Virus record (IMG/VR): IMGVR_UViG_3300021440_000085
Span: 1 to 32,536 of that record
Direction: 5' to 3' (one strand)
Length of the DNA: 32,536 nucleotides
Source: a virus
Under the pieces are notes generated by a model. The model saw only the letters and a program-made list of their open reading frames with translations, was not told the DNA's origin and made no database searches. Both the position numbers and the translations under genes were made by a program. Numbering within the stretch: the first letter of the stretch is position 1; each line of letters starts with the position of its first letter. Shown here piece by piece: positions 15,403 to 21,260 of the stretch.

Positions 15403-16272
15403 TTATTTATTAGTTGCTACTGTTAGTGGTTTTGCTGATTTGATTGGTCCATTACCAATATAGTTATACACATAGTACTCATCTATGTATTTGTCAAGTT
15501 CTTCAAATCCTTTAGAGAATATACCGTGTGTTATATACAGTATAACTTTTGTAGCTCCACACTCCTTAAGAAGTTTGGCAGCCTCTATGAATGTCTTCCC
15601 TCCATCACATATATCATCTGTGATGATTACTTGGTTACCTCTAAGATATGCTGCATCAAGCTTATCAGATAGTTCCAACCTTGTAATATTTCCATTAGTT
15701 GTGTCCCTTACTTTATTAAGACATATCACAGGGCAAGTATCTTGGAGGCCAAGTTCTTCTACACTCTTAATTACTTTCCCTCTAGCACCTTTATCTGGTG
15801 ATACGAAACATAATCCTCCCTCTAGTAGGCCGAGGATTCTATATCTTAAAACAGGGAAAAGATCTCCAATGAGATTGTACTGCTCTTTTTGAAAGAGGTT
15901 ATCAAGATATGTGTAAGCATCTGTGGAATGTAAATCATCTACATTAATTCTATTAAATTCCCCTGTATGCAGGATATCACACATTACTTTTAAACTATAA
16001 GGGTCACCTGGTGCACACACCCTATCTTGCCTAGAGTATGGCATATACCTCAATTCTAAAACCCTTTGAAGTGTAGGGTTCATATTAATGAGTGCATTAT
16101 TTACCAACATCAACTTCATCAAATCATCGGATGATTTAATTAATGTCTTCAACCTGACCAAGGAGTTGTCAGGGATACTGTCTATAAAAGACAGGTTAGT
16201 GTGGAGCTCCCCTGCCGAGAAGTTAAAGAACTTAGGACAATAAATTCTATTACCTATTTCTAGTATCAGCAT
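15403..16272 (-). CDS. prs: Ribose-phosphate pyrophosphokinase (PRPP synthetase)
   Basis: A 289-residue enzyme that converts ribose 5-phosphate and ATP to PRPP. It shows the family motifs LRYMPYSRQDRVCAPGDP near 75-95, SPDKGARGK near 155-165, and the PRPP-binding loop VIITDDICDGGKTF near 214-227. It is slightly shorter than bacterial Prs (about 315), as in other phage versions. The start at 16272 is supported by AGGAG about eight bases upstream. It is followed directly by NAMPT, so PRPP made here would feed NMN synthesis. Confidence 0.94.
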   Translation of the reverse strand: MLILEIGNRIYCPKFFNFSAGELHTNLSFIDSIPDNSLVRLKTLIKSSDDLMKLMLVNNALINMNPTLQRVLELRYMPYSRQDRVCAPGDPYSLKVMCDILHTGEFNRINVDDLHSTDAYTYLDNLFQKEQYNLIGDLFPVLRYRILGLLEGGLCFVSPDKGARGKVIKSVEELGLQDTCPVICLNKVRDTTNGNITRLELSDKLDAAYLRGNQVIITDDICDGGKTFIEAAKLLKECGATKVILYITHGIFSKGFEELDKYIDEYYVYNYIGNGPIKSAKPLTVATNK

Positions 16273-16290
16273 GTATATATCTCCTGTAAT

Positions 16291-16367
16291 TGGTGGGCCA
16301 TGCAGGACTTGAACCTGCGACCAAAAGATTATGAGTCTTTTGCTCTAACCAACTGAGCTAATGGCCC
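16291..16367 (-). tRNA. tRNA with CAU anticodon, probably tRNA-Ile2
   Basis: A full cloverleaf on the minus strand. GGGCCAT pairs with ATGGCCC, the D-arm is GCTC...GAGC, and the anticodon loop is CTCATAA (CAT). The T-arm is GGTTCAAGTCC, and ACCA is encoded at the 3' end. The variable and T-arm sequence (TTGGTCGC-GGTTCAAGTCC) resembles E. coli tRNA-Ile2, whose C34 becomes lysidine to read AUA, more than elongator tRNA-Met. The Ile2 identity is inference; a Met tRNA is the alternative. Confidence 0.93.
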
Positions 16368-16372
16368 TTTAA

Positions 16373-16522
16373 TTATTGATGTTCTTTCTTACAGACAGTA
16401 CATTTATATACTGTTGGCTGTCTTTCTTTCTTAGCCTTTTGATTCATGACCCTCATGCCAGTACCATACTTAGAGTCTTGGTACTTATGTTGACAGGTAC
16501 ATTGTTTGATTACAGTAGTCAT
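16373..16522 (-). CDS. Small zinc-ribbon-like protein (49 residues)
   Basis: A short gene between the CAU tRNA and the next gene. It starts at the ATG at 16522 with GGAG seven bases upstream. The protein has CTCQH near residues 8-12 and CTVC near 41-44, a plausible zinc-binding Cys set, and a Lys-rich centre. The stop is six bases before the tRNA. Small phage zinc-ribbon proteins of this kind often bind nucleic acid or a host polymerase, but the role here is unknown. Confidence 0.72.
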   Translation of the reverse strand: MTTVIKQCTCQHKYQDSKYGTGMRVMNQKAKKERQPTVYKCTVCKKEHQ

Positions 16523-16562
16523 AGACTAACTCCATATTTATTGTCTTTAAATTTTACAATCT

Positions 16563-17123
16563 TCATATCCTCACGCCATCAGGCAGCAGGATAAATTCGA
16601 TGACATCTCCAGTAGTATTCTCATGTGTCCAGTTTAATTGGTCAGCTATATACATGAACCATTTATCTCTTCCACGGAGCCTCACCAACACAACACGATC
16701 ATCAGTAACAGGACACTCTCCCCCATAATGCTTCGCGATCTGCCCGACGATAGGCTTTGGTAAGATTGGCCGGCAGTATTTCCAGCTGATATTAATCCTC
16801 CGAAACGGGAACTCATAATGGATATCAACACCGTTAAGTGGAGAAATTTCTTTTGACCATACTTCGCCATCATCCGAAAATTCACAATGCATTTTGTCAT
16901 CAATGATGCGCTGCCAGTCGTAGTTGATTTGGGTGTAGGTGGCTGGCTCTTGAGGCTTCTGCATTAACTCTCCTACCATTGCGCTGAGATTGCGGACTTG
17001 GGATTGTAAGCAATCTGTTGCATCACCTGTTGATTTCTTCCAACAGAATGGGGACATGGCATCACCTGAAGTAGGTGCTTCGTATCGCTTACAATCCGGG
17101 CAAATCTTGGCCTTACCATTCAT
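16563..17123 (-). CDS. Hypothetical protein with N-terminal zinc-binding motif
   Basis: A 186-residue protein starting with a Cys cluster (CPDC at residues 7-10, FCWKK near 26-30, and another Cys soon after) that could bind zinc. The rest is rich in Trp, Tyr and charged residues. The ATG at 17123 is preferred over 17129 because GGAG is then seven bases away. It overlaps the end of the preceding gene by 11 nt, so the two are translationally coupled. The C-terminal part (LVRLRGRDKWFMYIADQLNWTHE) looks like a small beta domain of the kind seen in many phage hypothetical proteins. No function is assigned. Confidence 0.75.
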   Translation of the reverse strand: MNGKAKICPDCKRYEAPTSGDAMSPFCWKKSTGDATDCLQSQVRNLSAMVGELMQKPQEPATYTQINYDWQRIIDDKMHCEFSDDGEVWSKEISPLNGVDIHYEFPFRRINISWKYCRPILPKPIVGQIAKHYGGECPVTDDRVVLVRLRGRDKWFMYIADQLNWTHENTTGDVIEFILLPDGVRI

Positions 17124-17370
17124 CACCATACTCCTCTTTCATGTCTTCTACTAATTTCCTTATAGATTTTTCGTCAGCCTTCCTTACTAGTTTAAAGTCC
17201 TCATGAGAATACCAAGCACCTAAATTAGTTGAGTATTCCCATTCAAAATTAAGTAGCTGACACATATTAATTTCATTAATGATATGTACTTTACCATCTT
17301 CTTTATTCTTGACAACATCGCCAAAGTTAAATGGCATAACGAACTTTTTCTTTTTATTTTTGATTGACAT
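17113..17370 (-). CDS. Hypothetical protein
   Basis: An 85-residue, very basic-to-acidic protein: KNKKKKF at the N-terminus and an acidic Glu/Asp tail. The centre (FGDVVKNKEDGKVHIINEI) resembles a small SH3-like beta barrel. The ATG at 17370 has AAGGA four bases upstream. It overlaps both neighbours slightly, so it is part of a tight minus-strand operon. The family is unknown. Confidence 0.7.
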   Translation of the reverse strand: MSIKNKKKKFVMPFNFGDVVKNKEDGKVHIINEINMCQLLNFEWEYSTNLGAWYSHEDFKLVRKADEKSIRKLVEDMKEEYGDEW

Positions 17371-17485
17371 TTTGTCCTTCCTCAAATTGAATCATTAAGT
17401 TAAGAGCCTTCTTTCTTTCTCTCTCAATCATGAAGACACATATAGGAGATACGAAAGTGCACCACAAAATTATTAGTGCAAGCAT
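17354..17485 (-). CDS. Very small membrane protein (43 residues)
   Basis: It starts at the ATG at 17485, with GGAG seven bases before it and four bases after the upstream gene's stop. One hydrophobic segment (LALIILWCTFVSPICVFMI) is followed by an Arg/Lys patch and a polar tail. The 3' end overlaps the next gene by 17 nt. A longer frame starting further upstream is possible but lacks a ribosome-binding site. The function is unknown. Confidence 0.66.
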   Translation of the reverse strand: MLALIILWCTFVSPICVFMIERERKKALNLMIQFEEGQNVNQK

Positions 17486-17489
17486 TAGG

Positions 17490-17723
17490 TTACTCCTTAT
17501 GTGGGTTTCTATACATAAGTCCGTACTTATGTTCACCTTCAATTAAAATTACAATAAGGCCGTAAATACCTGTAAAAGACAGGACAAAAGCATACGCGCA
17601 ATCACGTAAGTAATCTTGTTTAGCTATCTCAGGCCAATGCCCTTGGAAATATGCTAAAGAAAATCCATATGTAAGGACTCCACAAAATACCCAGACTAAT
17701 GAGAACAAAGCAATGAGTACCAT
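17490..17723 (-). CDS. Small membrane protein with two transmembrane segments
   Basis: A 77-residue protein whose two hydrophobic segments (about residues 2-22 and 45-63) flank a short acidic loop (GHWPEIAKQDYLRD). The start at 17723 is backed by AGAGG eight bases upstream. The longer upstream frame runs into a structured RNA leader and is unlikely to be translated. It could belong to a lysis or host-membrane function; size and topology do not decide. Confidence 0.7.
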   Translation of the reverse strand: MVLIALFSLVWVFCGVLTYGFSLAYFQGHWPEIAKQDYLRDCAYAFVLSFTGIYGLIVILIEGEHKYGLMYRNPHKE

Positions 17724-17744
17724 AGATAAATCCTCTTGGACCAG

Positions 17745-17828
17745 AAATAAAAATGCCGGCCTATGTAAGCACCGGCTAAACAATGCCATCCATCCTACAA
17801 CTCTTTGGGATTACATAGGAGGATGACA
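17745..17828 (-). promoter_or_regulatory. Kissing-loop RNA leader ending in a terminator-like hairpin
   Basis: The minus strand forms hairpin H1, TGTCATCC (17828-17821) with GGATGGCA (17791-17784). It has eight pairs including one G.U that is a mismatch on the other strand. Hairpin H2 is GCCGG/CCGGC (17776-17772 with 17759-17755), followed by ATTTTTATTT. The H1 loop holds CCTATGTAA (17819-17811) and the H2 loop holds TTACATAGG (17768-17760), nine complementary bases. The layout suggests a sensor hairpin, a kissing contact and an intrinsic terminator upstream of the small membrane gene. A terminator with a chance loop match is the alternative. Confidence 0.55.
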
Positions 17829-17843
17829 GGGGGTTCTGTTGAA

Positions 17844-18263
17844 TTACTTCTTGACAGTTTCCATCAGGTATTGGAGGAGGTATGCCTTTGGTGCAACCAA
17901 TGCGTAGATACCATTAAACAAATCACTAATAAGCCCAAGAGAAAACACTGTTAACATCCAAGATATAACTAGAGCAATTGTTGGAATAACAAGTGGTGCT
18001 CCAATAACTCCAGTATTATCATAAGACCAACTTACCTTTCCTTTCTCTGGTATGCTTTTTAAAAATTTTCTTGTATAAATAAAAGTTGATATAAAAATAA
18101 TAAACCAGATAAAACCTGAAATAATTCCTTTAACAACAACCCATGTAAGGAATTGCTTCGCCACATCTGGAATCTCAGCGGCAAGGAAATCTTTTGTATC
18201 TTTGAGAGCTTCAATAGAGAAGTTGAGAGCACCTGCCAAAGCATTTTTTAATTCATCACTCAT
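17844..18263 (-). CDS. Membrane protein, possibly holin-like
   Basis: A 139-residue protein. The N-terminal 45 residues are amphipathic (LKNALAGALNFSIEALKD). Two strong hydrophobic segments follow, about 50-75 (WVVVKGIISGFIWFIIFISTF) and 95-125 (GAPLVIPTIALVISWMLTVF), and the C-terminus is polar. The start at 18263 has GGAG seven bases upstream; an upstream frame crosses the tRNA-Leu and is rejected. Size and topology would fit a holin or another pore-forming protein, but no endolysin lies next to it in the window. Confidence 0.72.
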   Translation of the reverse strand: MSDELKNALAGALNFSIEALKDTKDFLAAEIPDVAKQFLTWVVVKGIISGFIWFIIFISTFIYTRKFLKSIPEKGKVSWSYDNTGVIGAPLVIPTIALVISWMLTVFSLGLISDLFNGIYALVAPKAYLLQYLMETVKK

Positions 18264-18285
18264 AGTATTTCTCCTGTTAATTACG

Positions 18286-18371
18286 TGGTACCCGCAATGA
18301 GACTCGAACTCATACGCCTTACGACGGGGGATTTTAAGTCCCCTGTGTCTACCAGGTTTCACCATACGGGC
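18286..18371 (-). tRNA. tRNA-Leu (UAA anticodon)
   Basis: A class II tRNA on the minus strand. The acceptor GCCCGTA pairs with TGCGGGT, with the G1.U72 pair also found in E. coli tRNA-Leu(UAA). The anticodon loop is CTTAAAA (TAA). It has a long variable arm, a T-arm with GAGTTCGAGTCTC, and an encoded ACCA. It reads UUA codons. With Arg-UCU and the CAU tRNA, all three serve A/T-rich codons. Confidence 0.96.
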
Positions 18372-18376
18372 GTTGT

Positions 18377-18580
18377 TTATCTAGGCCATTTCTTCTCTAC
18401 GTAGTCACACGATAAAGCACAAGCAAACACGATAAGGGAGAATACTATAGTGACTGGCCATGCTAATGCGAAGAATATAGAAGGGGTAAATTTGAAATCA
18501 ATCCAATGATAAAAGAACGCACATACCACTGGGATCATGACAATCCAGGCGATGATTAACCATATTACTGAAGCACTCAT
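18377..18580 (-). CDS. Small membrane protein with two transmembrane segments
   Basis: A 67-residue protein with hydrophobic segments about 4-22 (VIWLIIAWIVMIPVVCAFF) and 34-55 (IFFALAWPVTIVFSLIVFACAL), and a short basic C-terminus (VEKKWPR). AAGG lies just before the ATG. It begins three bases after the stop of the 26-residue membrane protein and ends five bases before tRNA-Leu. The family is unknown. Confidence 0.7.
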   Translation of the reverse strand: MSASVIWLIIAWIVMIPVVCAFFYHWIDFKFTPSIFFALAWPVTIVFSLIVFACALSCDYVEKKWPR

Positions 18581-18583
18581 GCC

Positions 18584-18664
18584 TTACCTACCTTTAAGGT
18601 AATTGAAAAGGAATACTCCGACTATTGTCAGAGTGACTAGCATTAGCAAGAACTCTCTTAACAT
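18584..18664 (-). CDS. 26-residue single-span membrane protein
   Basis: A very short gene: M-L-R-E-F followed by a hydrophobic helix (LLMLVTLTIVGVFLF) and N-Y-L-K-G-R. The ATG at 18664 has AGG eight bases upstream. Its stop is three bases before the next start, and the AAGG serving that gene lies within its end. The helix plus the basic C-terminus is typical of real phage microproteins. It lies downstream of a strongly structured RNA leader (18680-18815). Confidence 0.6.
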   Translation of the reverse strand: MLREFLLMLVTLTIVGVFLFNYLKGR

Positions 18665-18679
18665 GGAGTCAACCTATTG

Positions 18680-18815
18680 AGTAAGTAGTCCCATCTGGTT
18701 CATGTGTTTCGTCCTGATTAGGACTCGTCAGATTGGTAATAAGTCAAGCACCACACCCGCTAAATATCAGTCACAACCACTAGGGTATAGGGATACGTTT
18801 GCATGGGTATGGTGC
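18680..18815 (-). ncRNA. Structured leader RNA with a hammerhead-like core
   Basis: On the minus strand GCACCATACCC (18815-18805) pairs with GGGTGTGGTGC (18758-18748). These are eleven pairs including one U.G that would be a mismatch on the other strand. Downstream is CTGACGA (18731-18725), then GTCCT-AATC-AGGAC (18724-18711), then GAAAC (18710-18706). This matches the hammerhead core order CUGANGA, stem II, GAAA. I could not find a convincing cleavage triplet with stems I and III, so it may be a decayed ribozyme, or a riboregulator whose core resembles one. It lies between the 18829-19503 gene and the 26-residue gene. Confidence 0.5.
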
Positions 18816-18828
18816 AGACCTTTAAATG

Positions 18829-19503
18829 TTAAGCAGCCTTGGCTTGATTTTCCAGGGCAGGTGCAGACTGTTCAGCTGCTACCGGTGCAGGAGCTTCAGC
18901 CTCAGTCGATGCAGCCTTGCCATTGATTACCTCAAAGTGGATAGCCTTGAGCAGCAGGTCGATGGTATCGGCGTTAGCCTTGACAACAATCTTTTCCATC
19001 TGTTCAGGAGTATACTTGCCATCGTGAATCTTAGCTTCCATAGCCTTGATAGACTTGACAACATCACGGAGTTTGTCATTGATGTTGTACGAGAAAAAGT
19101 CATCTTGTTCACGGCCAAGCGTCCAGTACATCGTAGTCTTTGCAGCCTGGAAATTGGCTTCGATATGGGCAGCACCCATAAACCCGCCGAGTTCGGTGGC
19201 TTTCAAAGGCTTGCCGTCCTTCATTTTGGGAACTTCTTTCAGACCGATAAACTTCTTGGCCCATTCGATCGCACCTTTGCGACCAGTCTTGATGCCATTG
19301 TCAGGATCAAGCAGCTTCTTGACAGGTGTCCAGTCACCATGTTTCCACGCATGCCATGCAATACCTACAAGTGCAATCTGGATTGCTTCACGACCTTTTT
19401 GCTCCAGCTTGAAGGCAGATTCAATCAGTTTGTCCAAGCCATTGCCATCTTCCGGCAGGACATACTTCAAGACATCTTTGTTTTCCACTTTTGCTTTCGA
19501 CAT
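18829..19503 (-). CDS. Unknown, probably abundant protein with Ala-rich tail
   Basis: A 224-residue soluble protein. The first 195 residues are helix-rich and Lys-rich (DKLIESAFKLEQKGREAIQIALVG; WAKKFIGLKEVPKMKDGK). The last about 30 residues are an Ala/Pro/Glu tail (EAEAPAPVAAEQ) like those of phage single-strand binding or highly expressed early proteins. Codon third positions are richer in C/G than in neighbouring genes, a pattern shared with the capsid gene and suggesting high expression. The start at 19503 has GGAG eight bases upstream. It is the first coding gene after the regulatory dyad. I do not recognise the family. Confidence 0.8.
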   Translation of the reverse strand: MSKAKVENKDVLKYVLPEDGNGLDKLIESAFKLEQKGREAIQIALVGIAWHAWKHGDWTPVKKLLDPDNGIKTGRKGAIEWAKKFIGLKEVPKMKDGKPLKATELGGFMGAAHIEANFQAAKTTMYWTLGREQDDFFSYNINDKLRDVVKSIKAMEAKIHDGKYTPEQMEKIVVKANADTIDLLLKAIHFEVINGKAASTEAEAPAPVAAEQSAPALENQAKAA

Positions 19504-19548
19504 ACAGACTACTCCTATAGTAAGGATAACCATCAATGTGATGGGCCA

Positions 19549-19603
19549 AGTGTCATTGGTTGACACTAATTACAACACTCTTAAAATGTTGTAGTTGGTG
19601 TCA
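19549..19603. promoter_or_regulatory. Overlapping inverted repeats with an embedded sigma70-like promoter
   Basis: AGTGTCA (19549-19555) can pair with TGACACT (19561-19567). That second copy can instead join a 17-pair hairpin spanning 19561-19577 and 19587-19603, which is complete with two G.U pairs on the plus strand. The two structures are mutually exclusive. TTGACA (19560-19565) and TAAAAT (19582-19587), 16 bp apart, form a good rightward sigma70-type promoter inside the dyad. This suggests an operator or RNA switch in the leader region of the 18829-19503 gene. Which strand is used is not certain. Confidence 0.5.
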
Positions 19604-19604
19604 C

Positions 19605-19850
19605 CTACTTTATAAAGGTATAACTTCCGTATCGCCTGGAATTTTGACTGACTCTTGCCCATTGAGTATGACAAGAGTTATCCCATCCGGCTTATGGCTT
19701 ATCACTTCCCATATCCTGTTATGGTGTACTACAGTTGACAAGATAGGACACTGACTGACTGGTGTACTATGAGAGGATACCATTCTGCCTTACCTTTGCT
19801 TAATAAAAGTCTAACTCACCGTTGCCTTGCATTTTCGCTACTCCCAGAAA
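19605..19850. other. Non-coding stretch with direct repeat and possible second promoter
   Basis: No convincing gene is visible. TGGTGTACTA occurs twice (19722-19731 and 19760-19769, 38 bp apart). TTGACT (19646-19651) and TATGAC (19669-19674), 17 bp apart, form a weak rightward promoter. The stretch lies between a leftward terminator and the leader of the 18829-19503 gene, so the leftward promoter for the rest of the arm should lie here or in the dyad. I could not identify it by consensus. Confidence 0.35.
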
Positions 19851-19891
19851 ACAGAAAAGCCCATACCCCGGTCAATTCCAGGGTATGGGCT
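19851..19891 (-). terminator. Rho-independent terminator (leftward)
   Basis: On the minus strand an 11-pair perfect stem (AGCCCATACCC with GGGTATGGGCT, 19891-19881 with 19868-19858) has a 12-base loop and is followed by TTTTCT. It lies 18 bases beyond the stop of the small basic gene at 19909-20244 and should end that short transcript. The loop side carries a TTCCAGGGTA copy, the motif repeated across the 20.7-21.3 kb region. Confidence 0.8.
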
Positions 19892-19908
19892 ATTATGTCT
19901 TATGTCAG

Positions 19909-20244
19909 TTACTTAACTTGTTCTAGCTCTTTCCTAAGCCTGTATTCTTCCTTTTGTTGCTCAAGGTTATCGTCAACCTTGCTTCCTTCCGGTAAGATGC
20001 AACCCCAAGCGTTCTTGGGTTTTACCTTTTTCCTTCCTTTACTTGGCTGCATTAACTCGCAACCAGACGCCGTCCTACTCCAAGCCGTTACAACCTTACC
20101 TTGCTTCGGGCTTGAGTGACTAGCAATAAACTGGCTTGAGCAATCATCTTTGCCGGTCAGTTTTAAAACTTTGTCAACCTTGCGCCAAAGTCTCTTTAAT
20201 CTTCTTTTCTTCCTTTGCTTTTCCTTTCGAGCCTCAGTAGTCAT
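19909..20244 (-). CDS. Small, highly basic hypothetical protein
   Basis: A 111-residue protein with an extremely basic N-terminus (EARKEKQRKKRRLKRLWRK, residues about 4-22), a Ser/Lys-rich middle and a Glu/Lys C-terminal helix. The start at 20244 is supported by GAGGT eight bases upstream. It forms a single-gene unit ended by a strong terminator. The charge suggests nucleic-acid binding or host-target binding, as in early phage takeover proteins, but no family is recognised. Confidence 0.6.
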   Translation of the reverse strand: MTTEARKEKQRKKRRLKRLWRKVDKVLKLTGKDDCSSQFIASHSSPKQGKVVTAWSRTASGCELMQPSKGRKKVKPKNAWGCILPEGSKVDDNLEQQKEEYRLRKELEQVK

Positions 20245-20280
20245 ATGACCATACCTCATTCGGTTGTGATTACCCTGCAA

Positions 20281-20348
20281 AAAGTCTAGGCCACGGCTTC
20301 ACCCCGTTGTCATTGGCCTACACTTAACCATGCCTTATGGCACAGCCC
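20281..20348. other. Inverted repeat upstream of the small basic gene
   Basis: TAGGCCA...TGGCCTA forms seven perfect pairs enclosing ACGG...CCGT, all within about 35 bases just upstream of the basic-protein gene (about 20287-20323). It could be a leader hairpin on the minus transcript or an operator. No open frame of useful length is present here. Confidence 0.4.
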
Positions 20349-20591
20349 CACTAATCAATCACTGTCAGGATTAGTGTCTAGTCAAAGTTATTAGACGTTC
20401 TTTGCCTAGTGTTTTAATGCGCTACCCCCACCTTACCGGACTAAATACGGTGCGACTAATTGATCATATCCTGACCATGCCTCGGACACTATGTTATGCT
20501 TCGCCTATATCCAGCATGACCGGAAAAGCAATAGGAAAGCATTAGCGCCCTAATGTCGCACCAGTTCCTAAGGCCAAACCCCATGAAGTAG
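20349..20591. ncRNA. Candidate large structured RNA
   Basis: Nested perfect helices stack here. CTAC (20422-20425) pairs with GTAG (20588-20591). CCTTA (20431-20435) pairs with TAAGG (20569-20573). GGACT (20438-20442) pairs with AGTTCC (20563-20568, one bulge). GGTGCGAC (20449-20456) pairs with GTCGCACC (20555-20562). Inside are hairpins ATGCT/AGCAT (20496-20500, 20513-20517) and CATTAG-cgcc-CTAATG (20540-20555). To the left lie CACTAATC/GATTAGTG (20349-20356, 20369-20376) and GTCTA/TAGAC (20376-20380, 20392-20396). More stems continue to about 20760. The multibranched arrangement resembles large ornate phage RNAs in style only. The strand is undecided. Confidence 0.5.
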
Positions 20592-20728
20592 TCTAGCCAT
20601 ATAGAGGGCCTGCAAAAGCCCCCGGCAGTGTACTGGTTTTGTCCTTATGCCAGCCTTGCGAGCCAGTGAGGGATAAGCCGGACTAGCAACCCTCGCCGTA
20701 AACAAAGCAAGCCGTATGCCAACTACAG
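20592..20728. other. Continuing GC-richer structured stretch, no gene
   Basis: Several further stems are visible: GGGC/GCCC near 20605-20620, GTCC with GGAC enclosing TTAT/ATAA (about 20641-20693), and GAGGG/CCCTC. GCCGT occurs twice as a direct repeat (about 20695 and 20711). No coding frame with a plausible start was found. It may be the 3' half of the structured RNA or part of a replication origin. Confidence 0.35.
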
Positions 20729-21260
20729 GACCAGGGTACTAGATAGCACCTAAGCCCTTGATTCCATTGGCAAATAAAATTTTGGCACAAATTCCAGGGT
20801 ACTTTCAAAGGGACAGGGTACAGCCTAAGAATGCACCAAAAGTGTGCCAAAAATGGTTAGTGATTACTATTCTGGTGCAAAATAGGGGTAAAATGCCAAG
20901 GATACTTTACATCTAATACCGGAAATATGGTAGCAAGTAGGGATAGGCTATTGATTATCAAGGGAATAATTTTGCATTAGTTTGGTGCAATACCAGGGTA
21001 AGGTATGTTGGGAGTAGGGAACTCCAGCCTAAGCCTTGTCCGGGTATGTCCTAGGCAGTTCCAGGGTATCGGGTATTTGTGTCGGGAGTGCATCTTTCCC
21101 CTAGGCGCATGCGCGATTAGCACAAAGGATAGGCCAGTGTAAAGGGAGAATATCCCGGTATGGTAGGGAGAATATCCCGATGATTGAATGTTAATAATCA
21201 GGATATGTTGGCAAGTGTCTGATATTGCTGGCTTTTCCAGGGTGGGAAAATTCCAGGGAG
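20729..21260. repeat. CCAGGG motif family, candidate iteron/origin region
   Basis: CCAGGG, usually within TTCCAGGGTA, recurs near 20731, 20793, 20993, 21061, 21236 and 21253, with another copy in the terminator at 19878 and a near copy (ACAGGGTA) at 20813. Several copies are preceded by TTTGGCACAAA or TTTGGTGCAA elements (20781, 20980). Further GGTGCA/TGTGCC half-motifs lie at 20832-20852 and 20873, and one at 21659. No convincing gene covers the stretch. Such iterated motifs between two divergent arms suit a replication origin or a set of regulator binding sites. Confidence 0.55.
21143..21179. repeat. Two tandem operator-like sites
   Basis: AGGGAGAATATCCCG occurs twice, at 21143-21157 and 21165-21179, exactly 22 bp apart (two helical turns). 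Each has dyad-like ends (GGGA...TCCC). The exact repeat and helical phasing suggest cooperative protein binding. Confidence 0.55.

Noticed and set aside
10141-18371. Phage attachment sites at the tRNA genes
   Set aside because: No integrase is seen and no tRNA fragment is duplicated; the tRNAs look like functional phage genes.
18706-18731. Complete hammerhead ribozyme call
   Set aside because: The core is present, but I found no cleavage triplet with matching stems I and III in type I or type III arrangement. It is reported only as hammerhead-like.
18826-19563. Long plus-strand open frame exactly opposite the Ala-tailed gene
   Set aside because: It mirrors the minus-strand gene over nearly its full length, has no ribosome-binding site, and has an implausible Cys/Phe-rich composition. 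It arises from the C/G-ending codons of the real gene.
19769-20119. Plus-strand 116-codon frame
   Set aside because: It crosses the terminator hairpin and is antisense to the basic-protein gene; no ribosome-binding site.
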